Translations under genes and position numbers: made by a program
Notes under the pieces: model-generated
What the model saw: the letters and a program-made list of their open reading frames with translations, nothing else
Told to the model about the DNA's origin: nothing
Databases searched by the model: none
DNA from: Rhodopseudomonas sp. BR0M22
GTDB lineage: Bacteria > Pseudomonadota > Alphaproteobacteria > Rhizobiales > Xanthobacteraceae
Direction of reading: 5' to 3'
Assembly (NCBI RefSeq): GCF_010907035.1
Contig: NZ_QUMK01000057.1
Location: forward strand, 1-37,607
Length of the DNA stretch: 37,607 nucleotides
Part shown: in pieces, positions 18,221-26,290 of the stretch
Position numbering within the stretch: position 1 is the first letter of the stretch
How the letters are laid out: the number at the start of each line of letters is the position of its first letter

Positions 18221-18297
18221 GAGGATTGGCTTTCATAGTTGGAGCGGATGCGTGCGGGGTTTTCTGCTTCAGTGGAGTACGCGACGCATCGATGCTA
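18221..18297 (-). promoter_or_regulatory. Two-block element upstream of marB, shared with the second marB-type operon
   Basis: Reading on the minus strand, TAGCATCG (18297-18290) is followed after exactly 53 nt by ATGAAAGCCAATCCTC (18236-18221). The same two blocks with the same 53-nt spacing occur at 31484-31560, upstream of the NifX-like/NifB-like operon. A GCAGAA inside the spacer and a GCTAC 10 nt after the second block are also aligned in both. A dyad GCTA-CGGTGA-TAGC overlaps the first block. This is probably a promoter plus activator site, or a conserved leader start; the second block is 97 nt upstream of the marB ATG. Confidence 0.65.
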
Positions 18298-19097
18298 TCA
18301 CCGTAGCTACACGGTATGTACTTGCCGCTGATCCCGGCAGCGGCGTCCGACGACGATCACGAGCCGCGCTTCGCCGCGATCACTGCCAAGCTCATCGACG
18401 TGAGCCCCAACCTGATCCAGAACGCGCCCCACCAATCGGCGGCAAGCTGGACCGGATGCGGGCCCCGGCAAAGCACGCTGGCGATTTCGCAGATAGTGGA
18501 GCGCGCGACCAGACAGGCGGCGACTCCGGCGGGCTGAGATGGGCGTATCGCAATACGTCGTCCCTCCTACATGCCGACCGGGGCATCGGCGCAACGAATC
18601 TACCGCGCCACGAAGCCTCGACGACACCCGAGGTCGGCCAAAATGCGTGTCGACACGAAGCCGCAACAGCAATGATTGCAACGAGCCCGCCGGACGCATC
18701 GACGATGCCGTGGATCGCCGTCCCACTGCGAAAATAGATTGTCGCCGACGACGACCTCGATGCAATTTCGTACTGGCCGGCCGGGGTGCAAAAGTGGTTG
18801 CTACTTATTTTTCCAAACCTCTTGCCGAGTCCGCTTCATCCAGGCGACTCTGCAATTCATCAGGCACACTAATTTGCAACGTCAGTTTTCCCGTGACTCG
18901 ACTTGGTGATGTCATCACGTTCCAACGTTCACCGGCTGGCTGTCGCGCTGGCGCGGACGGTCGCGCTCTATGGCGCAGCAGCCCGCGCATCAAGATCCCG
19001 TCCTCGGCGGCACGCGGATTCGCCTTCGTCTGGACTCACGAGGATGGCCGGACCGCGAGCACGGCGGCGCACGTCGCCGTGACATAGGCGGATCCGC
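18298..19097. other. 800-bp stretch without a confident gene
   Basis: Several open frames exist on both strands but none shows a recognisable domain. Base composition becomes clearly more AT-rich around 18780-18920 than in the surrounding genes. The only candidate of note is the 36-codon frame at 18805-18915. The stretch may be decayed sequence or an old insertion between the mar operon and the aldolase gene. Confidence 0.4.
18805..18915 (-). CDS. Possible 36-residue ribbon-helix-helix-like protein or remnant
   Basis: Starts with ATG at 18915, preceded by GGAACGTG. The product includes KLTLQISVPDELQSRLDEA, a strand-turn-helix pattern seen in ribbon-helix-helix DNA-binding proteins such as antitoxins, and stops shortly afterwards. 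Full RHH proteins are usually longer, so this could be a truncated gene. The sequence is AT-rich compared with its neighbours. No toxin partner was recognised. Confidence 0.25.
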   Translation of the reverse strand: MTSPSRVTGKLTLQISVPDELQSRLDEADSARGLEK

Positions 19098-20210
19098 ATG
19101 GTGTACGCGCCCGTTCCCGACGATCCGAGCCTGCCGCCGATCCGGATCAACCTGTTCTCGGATACGCAAACCCGGCCGTGTCGCGCGATGCGGCAGGCGA
19201 TGGCAGATGCCGAGGTCGGCGACGAGCAGCTCGGCGCCGATCCAACGGTGAACAGCCTGTGCGATCGCGTCGCCGCGCTGCTCGGCAAGGAAGCCGCATT
19301 GTTCATGCCGTCGGGCACGATCTGCAACATCGCAGCCACGCTGGCGCACTGCCGGGCCGGCGACGAGATCCTGGCGCACGAAACATCGCACATCGTGTCG
19401 CTCGAAGGCTGCACCCATGCGGCACTCGGCGGGGTGCAAATCAGGCCGTTGCCCGGATCGAACGGGCAATTCACGCCCGACGATCTGAGCAAGGTTCTTC
19501 GTCCTCCCGATCGACATCTGGCTCGACAGACGATGGTGAGCGTCGAGCACACTACCAATCTCGGCGGCGGCACGATCTGGCGGCAATCGACGCTCGATCG
19601 GATTGCAGCGCTGGCGAAGGCCAACGGTCTCGCCACCCACATGGACGGCGCGCGGCTGCTGAATGCGAGCGTCGCCAGCGGTCTCAGCCCACGGGAGATG
19701 GTCGCGGGCTGGGACTCGGTCTGGATCGATTTCAGCAAAGGCCTCGGCGCCCCGCTCGGCGCCGTGATGGCGGGATCGCGCGGCTTCATCGACGAGGTCT
19801 GGCGCTGGAAACAGAGGCTCGGCGGCTCGTTGCGGCAGGCCGGCATCTGTGCGGCCGCCTGCCACTACGCACTGGATCACAACATCGATCGCCTCGTCGA
19901 CGATCACATCCAAGCCCAGCAGCTCGCCGCAGGACTGTCGCGATTGGAAGGCATCCACGTTCAACCGCCCGAGACCAACCTCGTGTTCTTCGATGTCGCC
20001 GGCACCGGCATCTCCAACGAGGAATTCGCGGCCGGGTTGCGCCGGCGCGGCGTGCTGATGTCGATCATGGGAGGCCGGATGCGGGCCTGCACCCATCTCG
20101 ACGTCGACGCCGCGATGATCGAGGAGACGCTCGACATCGTGCGCGACCTGCTTCAGCAGCACGCCGCCGGCGTCGATGACGAGAGGCCCGTCTACTCGGT
20201 CGCCGGTTAG
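19098..20210 (+). CDS. Threonine aldolase-type PLP enzyme (beta-eliminating lyase family)
   Basis: A 370-residue fold-type I PLP enzyme. It opens with LFSDTQTRPCRAMRQAM and has GDEQLGADPTVNSL (close to GDDVYGEDPTVNRLE of L-threonine aldolases), FMPSGTICNIAA, HMDGARLLNA with the PLP aspartate, and the Schiff-base lysine K214 in WIDFSKGLGAPLGAVMAG. It is a low-specificity threonine aldolase by family, splitting beta-hydroxy amino acids to glycine and an aldehyde; the exact substrate is not evident. It stands alone on the plus strand and ends only 13 bp from the convergent second marK. A role in the sulfur island (for instance recycling a C2 aldehyde) would be guesswork. Confidence 0.83.
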   Translation: MVYAPVPDDPSLPPIRINLFSDTQTRPCRAMRQAMADAEVGDEQLGADPTVNSLCDRVAALLGKEAALFMPSGTICNIAATLAHCRAGDEILAHETSHIVSLEGCTHAALGGVQIRPLPGSNGQFTPDDLSKVLRPPDRHLARQTMVSVEHTTNLGGGTIWRQSTLDRIAALAKANGLATHMDGARLLNASVASGLSPREMVAGWDSVWIDFSKGLGAPLGAVMAGSRGFIDEVWRWKQRLGGSLRQAGICAAACHYALDHNIDRLVDDHIQAQQLAAGLSRLEGIHVQPPETNLVFFDVAGTGISNEEFAAGLRRRGVLMSIMGGRMRACTHLDVDAAMIEETLDIVRDLLQQHAAGVDDERPVYSVAG

Positions 20211-20223
20211 CCTGCGCGGCGCC

Positions 20224-21603
20224 CTACCCCATCGTGCTGGCCCGAACCACCGTCGTATATGTGCGCTCGATCAGCGCCAGAGCGCCGCGATAACCGACAT
20301 AGGCCCGTGACAACACAACCTCGTCGGTGCACGGATAGCCGATCTCGACCAGCGGCGCCCCGATCGCGTCCGCCAGCGCCGCCTCCCAGGTCGAGCCGAA
20401 AACAATCGGCAGCTCTCCGGTCAGATCGGCTTGCCGGATCAGGTCGTGAATGCGGTGGCCGTCCTGTTCGAAGACCGCCTCGTTACCCGCGCCGTCGGCG
20501 AGTGATCGATATTGTTTCTGGATCGTCTCGCGAAAATCCACCGGCGGGTTCTCGCTGATCACCATCGGACCGGGATTGAGACCGAGCTGCTCGACCAGGA
20601 AACTCGCCACCGCGAGATTGTAGGCGCTTTCGCTGACCACGATCGCCGTCGACGGCAGCCGATACTGGCTGGTGCAACCGGCGTAGAACGAGGCGAAGTC
20701 GCGAAGATAGACGTAGTACTCCCTCTCCTCCTGCGTGATGAACGCCTCCGCGCGCTCGCGATCGAGGCCGGCGAAATCGACGACTTGGCGCAGGAATGCG
20801 CTGGTCGCTTTGGCGCCGATCGGAATCGTGGGTACGTGCAGGAACGGCTGACCGTAGAGGTCTTCGAGATGCGCGGCCGTGGCGAGGCCGAGCCAGGGCG
20901 ACAGCACCAGATTGAACTGCGCCCGCTGAATGGCGCGCCACTCCTCGACGCCCGCCGACGCCGGGCCGAACAGGATATTGACCTCGAGCCCGATGCCTTC
21001 GAGGATCCGCTTGATCTCGGTGAGATCGCCGCGCCAGAACGGATTCTGATACGGCAGCAGCGACCAGACATTGACCAGGCCATGCTGCAGCGGCGCATCG
21101 TTGGCATCGACGAACTGATCGATGATGGCGCGGATGATGGTTTCGTGGCCGGTGAAATTGTTGCCGCGATAACCGCTGGTCTCGGCGAACACGATTGGAA
21201 CGCCCTGCCTCTGATAGCTCCGCACGACGCTACCGACGTCGTCGCCGACCAGCCCGGGAACGCAGCCGGACTGCACCACGAACAGATCGGCTTGCATCAC
21301 CTTCAGCGTCGACCGGATCAGTTCGTCGAGGCGATCAGCACCGCCGAAGATCACTTCCTGATTGCCGATATTGCTGCTCGGCACATGAAATTCGCCGCCC
21401 TGATAGGCGTTGATGCCGGACAGCGCATGGAACTGCTTGGTGGCGCAGCCGGGTCCGCAATGCGTGATCGGCACGGCGCCGGGGATGGCAATCACGCTCG
21501 CCAGCGCGCCGAGACTGCAGCCGTAGCGGACTTGCTCGATCGCGCCCGGCGAACTGCAGAATGTGCCGGAGGCGTCGAGATTGTCGGTGACAGGAGACAG
21601 CAT
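20224..21603 (-). CDS. Second MarK-like (NifK-like) subunit
   Basis: A 459-residue paralogue of the MarK at 13291-14673. All three P-cluster-type cysteines are kept: C29 (RYGCSLGAL), C53 (CGPGCATKQ) and C114 (QSGCVPGLVGDD), along with SGYRGNNFTGHE and LPYQNPFWRGDLTEIKRILEGIGL. It starts 9 nt after the second marD-like gene and is last in the metQ-metN-metI-metY-marD-marK series. It should pair with the D-like protein encoded upstream. No NifH-like gene is adjacent, so electrons would come from MarH or the other NifH-like protein. It could be a second Mar with different substrates or a NifEN-like assembly scaffold. Confidence 0.83.
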   Translation of the reverse strand: MLSPVTDNLDASGTFCSSPGAIEQVRYGCSLGALASVIAIPGAVPITHCGPGCATKQFHALSGINAYQGGEFHVPSSNIGNQEVIFGGADRLDELIRSTLKVMQADLFVVQSGCVPGLVGDDVGSVVRSYQRQGVPIVFAETSGYRGNNFTGHETIIRAIIDQFVDANDAPLQHGLVNVWSLLPYQNPFWRGDLTEIKRILEGIGLEVNILFGPASAGVEEWRAIQRAQFNLVLSPWLGLATAAHLEDLYGQPFLHVPTIPIGAKATSAFLRQVVDFAGLDRERAEAFITQEEREYYVYLRDFASFYAGCTSQYRLPSTAIVVSESAYNLAVASFLVEQLGLNPGPMVISENPPVDFRETIQKQYRSLADGAGNEAVFEQDGHRIHDLIRQADLTGELPIVFGSTWEAALADAIGAPLVEIGYPCTDEVVLSRAYVGYRGALALIERTYTTVVRASTMG

Positions 21604-21612
21604 GGGTCGATC

Positions 21613-23118
21613 TCAGGCGGGTTCGGCGATGGGGGCATAGGGATCGGTCTGTGCCAGCCACCACGATTGATACGGGAAGGAGCTGTTCGCGGCGACGTCG
21701 TCATAGAACCGCTTGCGCGGCAACACGCGCAGGATGGCGCGGCCGATCGTGAGCAGGCCTTCGTAGCCGAGACCGTCGTTGGAATAGAAGATCGGCAGTA
21801 CCGGAATTCCCATTCGCCCGGCGAGCACCGCCATGGTGCCGGAATGGCGGCAGATGACGAAATCCGGCCGCGCACGCTGCAGCGCGGCGTGGGCCTGGAA
21901 ATGCTGGTCGGGACTCACCGTGTAGTTCGGCACGTCGCCCCAGACGTCGACGAGGTGACCGAGCGAATCCTGCTTTGGGTCGCCGCTGTCCGTGGTCGGA
22001 TCGTGGTGGAACGAGAACGCGCTGTCGACTTCGACGCCGAGTTCGCGCAGATCCGCCAGAAGGCCGTGCGCGAAGGCCGCGCCGGCAGCGACGAAGCCGC
22101 GCTTGCCTGTCAGCGCCTTGCGCAGCCGAGCCAGCTCCGGGGCGATCCGCGCCCGTTCGCCGGCGATCACCGCCTCGACCTTGTCGTCGTTGCCGGTCAG
22201 TCGCGCGATGTCGCGCAGCCAGTTGTCGGTGGCGTCGAGCCCGTAGGGCAACGGCGCCTTGACCTCGGGCACGCCGAACTCCTGCTCGAGGCCGGTGGCG
22301 AGATAGGACAGCACGAAGCACATCGTCACGGTCGCGGCCGCCTCCGACATCTGCGCCAGCCGCTCCAGCGTGTTGCCACCCATCACCAGATTGACGCGCA
22401 GCCCGAGCGGACCCAGCAACGGCGAGAACACATCCGGTCCGCCGAGATGGATGACGTTGATGAGATCCGGCTGGCGCTGCGGCGCGTGCGGCACCAGCCG
22501 CCGCAGGATCCCGTGCTCGATCACGTCCCAGCCGCTCGACCAGTGCTTCGACTTGAAGCCTTCGCAATGCAGCGTCACCACCGGAATGCCGATCTCGTCC
22601 TCGACCCGCTTCGCCGCGCCGTCGACATCGTCGCCGATGATGCCGGTGGCGCAGGAGGTGGCCACGAAGATCACGCGTGGCTGATGCCGCTCGAACGCGT
22701 CGCGGATGGTCTGTTCGAGGCGCTCGACCCCGCCGAACACCATGTCCTGCTCGCCGAGATTGGTGCAGATCGATTTCGGATCTTCCAGCGTCCAGCCGCG
22801 CCGCGCGGCAAGATCACGATAGTAGCGCGCGGTGAACGACTGGCTGGCGGCGCAGCCGATCGGCGCGTGCTGCACCACCACCGATTCCTGAATGATCGTG
22901 GCGTTGGTCACGGCGATGTGCTCGGCGCACATCGAGGCCTGCTGGAACGGGCTCGACTGCTCACACAGCCTCCGCCCGCCATTGTCGCAACCTTTGGAAC
23001 AGCCATAGGTGAAGGCGGAGTCGCGAACCAGCTGGTCGGCGCGACCATCCCACTGGGTGATGGTGCCGAGCCGTTGGTCGCGGGTTTCCACCTGCGGATT
23101 TTTCAGATTGAGCGCCAT
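21613..23118 (-). CDS. Second MarD-like (NifD/E-like) subunit with altered pocket motif
   Basis: A 501-residue paralogue of the MarD at 14684-16195, aligning over its whole length. P-cluster-type cysteines C64, C89 and C156, the cofactor-type cysteine C267 (TMCFVLSYLATGLE) and N-terminal C40, C44, C52 are all kept. The C-terminal pocket motif changes: where MarD has GDEHHALGYQG this copy has FYSNDGLGYEG, so both histidines are replaced by Asn-Asp. In nitrogenases, differences in this neighbourhood separate catalytic NifD from scaffold NifE, so this copy may bind a different cofactor state, act as scaffold, or take other substrates. It follows metY by 28 nt, which ties it to methionine genes. 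Confidence 0.85.
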   Translation of the reverse strand: MALNLKNPQVETRDQRLGTITQWDGRADQLVRDSAFTYGCSKGCDNGGRRLCEQSSPFQQASMCAEHIAVTNATIIQESVVVQHAPIGCAASQSFTARYYRDLAARRGWTLEDPKSICTNLGEQDMVFGGVERLEQTIRDAFERHQPRVIFVATSCATGIIGDDVDGAAKRVEDEIGIPVVTLHCEGFKSKHWSSGWDVIEHGILRRLVPHAPQRQPDLINVIHLGGPDVFSPLLGPLGLRVNLVMGGNTLERLAQMSEAAATVTMCFVLSYLATGLEQEFGVPEVKAPLPYGLDATDNWLRDIARLTGNDDKVEAVIAGERARIAPELARLRKALTGKRGFVAAGAAFAHGLLADLRELGVEVDSAFSFHHDPTTDSGDPKQDSLGHLVDVWGDVPNYTVSPDQHFQAHAALQRARPDFVICRHSGTMAVLAGRMGIPVLPIFYSNDGLGYEGLLTIGRAILRVLPRKRFYDDVAANSSFPYQSWWLAQTDPYAPIAEPA

Positions 23119-23146
23119 GGCGCGCCTCGCTCGCTGCGGTGTCGGA

Positions 23147-24460
23147 TCAGGCTTGGTCGAGCGCCTGCGCGATATCGGCGATGATGTCGTCGACGCTCTC
23201 GATGCCGACCGACAGCCGGACGTAGCCCGGCGTGACGCCGGCCGCGAGCTGCTTCTCCGGCGCGAGCTGCGCGTGCGTGGTCGACGACGGATGGATCGCC
23301 AGACTGTGCGCGTCGCCGATATTGGCGACGTGAAACAGCAGCTTCAGCGCATTGATGAAGCGACGGCCGGCGGCAAAACCGCCCGGCAGTTCGAAGCCGA
23401 CCAGCGCACCGTAGCCGCCCTTCAGATAGGTGTCGGCGCGCTTTCGCGCCTCGCCGCTCTGCAGGCCGGGATAGATCACGGTTTCGACCTTGGGGTGGCT
23501 CGACAGATACTCAGCGACACGCGCGGCGTTCGCGGTCTGCTGACGGATGCGCAGCGGCAGCGTCTCCAGCCCCTGAATCAGTTGGAACGCGTTCTGCGGC
23601 GACAGAGCCGGGCCGAGATCGCGCAGCAGACCGGCGCGTGCCGCGAAGGCGTAGGCCACCGGGCCGAAAGGCCGCGCAATGTCCGGCCAGTTGCGGCCGT
23701 TGTAGGACGGATCTGGGCCGGTGATGAGCCGGTGCCGCTCGCCGAACTCCTCCCACGGAAACTGCCCGCTATCGATGATGACGCCGCCGATCGTGGTACC
23801 GTGACCGCCGATGTACTTCGTCGCCGAATGCACCACGATCGACGCCCCATGGTCGATCGGCCGCGCCAGCAGAGGCGCCGCTGTGTTGTCGACGATCAGC
23901 GGGATACCGAAGCTGCGGCCGATCTCCGCGACTTCGCGGATCGGAAACACATTCAGCTTCGGGTTCGGCAGCGTCTCGCCGAAATACAGCCGAGTGCGGT
24001 CGTCGGTCGCCGCCCGGAACGCTTCAGGATCGGCCGGGTCGACGAAGCGGGCCTCGATGCCGAATTGCTTCAGGCGATTGGCGAAGAAATTCCAAGTGCC
24101 GCCATAGAGGTCAGTGCCTGTGACGATGTTGTCCCCGGCCTGCACCAGTGTCAGCACCGACAGCGCTACCGCCGCCTGCCCCGACGCCAGCGCCAGCGCC
24201 GCAGCGCCGCCCTCGATCGCCGCCAGCCGTTCCTCCAGCACATGAGCGGTGGGATTGCCGATCCGCGAATAGACGAAGCCGAACTCCTCGAAATTTACCA
24301 GGCGGTCGGCCCGCTCCGTGCTCTGCAGATCGAACGAGGTGCTCTGATAGATCGGCACCTGCGTCGCGCCGGTGGCCGGGTCGGCGCGAAACGAACCGCC
24401 GTGCAGCGCGAGCGTATCGATGTTGCCGGGATGAAGCGGTTGGACAGTTTGCAGCGACAT
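23147..24460 (-). CDS. metY: O-acetylhomoserine sulfhydrylase
   Basis: A 437-residue Cys/Met-metabolism PLP enzyme. The length (about 430), TLALHGGSFRADPATGATQVPIYQS, YSRIGNPT, ETLPNPKLNVFPI and the long insertion around SGQFPWEEFG are typical of O-acetylhomoserine sulfhydrylase rather than cystathionine synthases or lyases. The PLP lysine is K215 in HSATKYIGGHGT. The enzyme joins O-acetylhomoserine with sulfide to homocysteine, and enzymes of this family can use methanethiol to give methionine directly. Placed between metI and a marD/marK pair, it is the natural acceptor of methanethiol released by Mar. Confidence 0.92.
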   Translation of the reverse strand: MSLQTVQPLHPGNIDTLALHGGSFRADPATGATQVPIYQSTSFDLQSTERADRLVNFEEFGFVYSRIGNPTAHVLEERLAAIEGGAAALALASGQAAVALSVLTLVQAGDNIVTGTDLYGGTWNFFANRLKQFGIEARFVDPADPEAFRAATDDRTRLYFGETLPNPKLNVFPIREVAEIGRSFGIPLIVDNTAAPLLARPIDHGASIVVHSATKYIGGHGTTIGGVIIDSGQFPWEEFGERHRLITGPDPSYNGRNWPDIARPFGPVAYAFAARAGLLRDLGPALSPQNAFQLIQGLETLPLRIRQQTANAARVAEYLSSHPKVETVIYPGLQSGEARKRADTYLKGGYGALVGFELPGGFAAGRRFINALKLLFHVANIGDAHSLAIHPSSTTHAQLAPEKQLAAGVTPGYVRLSVGIESVDDIIADIAQALDQA

Positions 24461-24497
24461 GGTCGATGTCCTTCAGGTGGGCGGCGATGCGTGGCGG

Positions 24498-25193
24498 TCA
24501 GGAGGTCGATCGCTTGCCGCGGGCGATCCGATGATTGACGGCGCGTGCCGCTGCATCGCCGAGCAGTTGGACGCTCTGGACGATGGTGACGAGAACGATC
24601 ACCACGGCGATCATCACTTCCGGCATGAAGCGCTGATAACCGAAGCGCACCCCGAGGTCGCCGAGCCCGCCGCCGCCGACGGTGCCGGCCATCGCCGAAT
24701 AGCCGATCAGGCTCACCAGCGCGACAGTCTGTCCCGCCACAATGCTCGGCAGCGCCTCGGGAACGATGACGCGGAGGATGATCTGCAACGGAGAGGCGCC
24801 GATCGCTTCGGCCGCCTCGATCAGGCCGCGATCGACTTCCCGCATTGCCGTCTCCGCAAGGCGCGCGAACAGCGGCGTGATCGCGACCGTCAGCGGCACA
24901 ACCGCCGCGCTGGTCCCCACCGAGCTGCCGGCAATCACCCGTGTGAACGGAATGATCGCCACCATCAGGATGATGAAGGGCGTCGAGCGAACCAGATTGA
25001 CGGCCGTGCCAAGGATCCGATTGAAAACCGGCAGCGGAAGGATATGGCCGGGCAACGTGACCACCAGCAGCACGCCGAGCGGCAGGCCGAGCGCGGTGGA
25101 CACCACCGCCGCGATCGACACCATGTAGGCGGTCTGCTTCAGCGACTCAAACAGCAACGCCGTGACGGCAGGTGACAGCAGATCGAACGGCAT
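24498..25193 (-). CDS. metI: Methionine ABC transporter permease
   Basis: A 231-residue inner-membrane permease with five or so hydrophobic helices and the EAA loop EAAEAIGASPLQIILRVIVPEALPSI. The N-terminus (LLFESLKQTAYMVSIAAVVS) is like other MetI proteins. The ATG at 25193 is preferred over an in-frame TTG at 25220 because it has GGAAG upstream and fits family length; either start overlaps the end of metN. It imports D/L-methionine together with MetN and MetQ, and metY follows 37 nt downstream. Confidence 0.92.
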   Translation of the reverse strand: MPFDLLSPAVTALLFESLKQTAYMVSIAAVVSTALGLPLGVLLVVTLPGHILPLPVFNRILGTAVNLVRSTPFIILMVAIIPFTRVIAGSSVGTSAAVVPLTVAITPLFARLAETAMREVDRGLIEAAEAIGASPLQIILRVIVPEALPSIVAGQTVALVSLIGYSAMAGTVGGGGLGDLGVRFGYQRFMPEVMIAVVIVLVTIVQSVQLLGDAAARAVNHRIARGKRSTS

Positions 25194-26283
25194 GACCAAT
25201 GACTTCCACGAATAATCCAAGAGAAGCGAGGCGTGACAGCACGGCCGGAAGCCGCGGACCGGCGCCGCCGGCGACCAGCGTCAGCACGCCGAGCGGCCTG
25301 TCGCCGACATAATCGATCCGGCCGTGCAGGATGTTGGGGACGATCTGGAACTGCGACACCAGATCGGCGACGATCGGGTCGTGCGCCGCCTCGCCGGTGA
25401 AGACGATGCGCAGCACCGGATCGCTGCCGGGGACGGCTTCGGGCAACAGCCGCGCGGCGACCAGTGGCGGCAGCTCGTGCGCCACCAGGCCGGACAGGAA
25501 CGAGCGCGCCACCGCGGACTTCGGAAACGCCAATACGTTGAAGGTCGCCCCCTCCTCCACCAGCCGGCCGTGATCGAGCACGGCGACGCGCGTGGCGATG
25601 TCGCGCAGAACCTGCATTTCGTGCGTGATCAGCACGATGGTGAGGCCGAGCTTGCGATTGATGTCGCGCAGCAAAGCGAGAGTCTGTTCGGTCGTCTCCG
25701 GATCGAGCGCCGACGTCGCCTCGTCGCACAGCAGCACCGACGGATCGAGCGCGAGCGCCCGCGCGATACCGACCCGCTGTTTCTGGCCGCCGGACAGCTC
25801 CGACGGATAGGCGTCCGCCTTGTCGGACAGCCCGACCAACTCCAGCAGCGGCGGAATCCGTCGCGCGATCTCCGCGCGCGACAGCCCGGCCACCTTGAAC
25901 GGCAGCGCCACGTTGCCCGCGACCGTGCGCGACGACAGCACATTGAAGTGTTGGAAGATCATGCCGATGTCGCGCCGCGCAGTTCTCAGCGCACGGCCGC
26001 GCAGGCTGGTGATCTCGCGGCCGGACACGAACACCCGTCCCGCGCTCGGCCGCTCAAGCAAGTTAATGCAGCGGACCAGCGTGCTCTTGCCCGCGCCGGA
26101 GCGGCCGATGATGCCATGGACCTCGCCACGCTGGATCGTCAAGGAGACGTCATCGAGCACCGGCCCCGATGCCTTTGAAAAGGTCTTCGACAGCCCTTCA
26201 ATGCGCACGGCGGGCACGCCGGCCGGACCGTCGTCTCCGGCCGGTCTGGCGCTGAACTCCGAGATGGCCAAAACCGCGTTCAT
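25147..26283 (-). CDS. metN: Methionine ABC transporter ATP-binding protein
   Basis: A 378-residue ATPase with an N-terminal extension of about 25 residues, Walker A GRSGAGKST, Q-loop GMIFQHFNVL, signature [15 protein letters not shown], Walker B LLCDEATSALDPET and H-loop LITHEM. After the ATPase a regulatory NIL-type domain is visible from about residue 290 (VLRIVFTGEAAHDPIVADLV...GVLTLVAGG), which in MetN binds methionine for trans-inhibition. The 3' end overlaps the metI start by 47 bp. It follows metQ by 7 nt. Confidence 0.93.
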   Translation of the reverse strand: MNAVLAISEFSARPAGDDGPAGVPAVRIEGLSKTFSKASGPVLDDVSLTIQRGEVHGIIGRSGAGKSTLVRCINLLERPSAGRVFVSGREITSLRGRALRTARRDIGMIFQHFNVLSSRTVAGNVALPFKVAGLSRAEIARRIPPLLELVGLSDKADAYPSELSGGQKQRVGIARALALDPSVLLCDEATSALDPETTEQTLALLRDINRKLGLTIVLITHEMQVLRDIATRVAVLDHGRLVEEGATFNVLAFPKSAVARSFLSGLVAHELPPLVAARLLPEAVPGSDPVLRIVFTGEAAHDPIVADLVSQFQIVPNILHGRIDYVGDRPLGVLTLVAGGAGPRLPAVLSRLASLGLFVEVIGHAVRSAVTCRHGVAV

Positions 26284-26290
26284 CCGACCA

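Noticed and set aside
20512-23184. Very long plus-strand open frame (about 890 codons) opposite the second marD/marK genes
   Set aside because: It is antisense to two genes with clear nitrogenase-family motifs, and its own product is Arg/Gly-rich low-complexity sequence without any domain. Such frames are common opposite G+C-rich genes.
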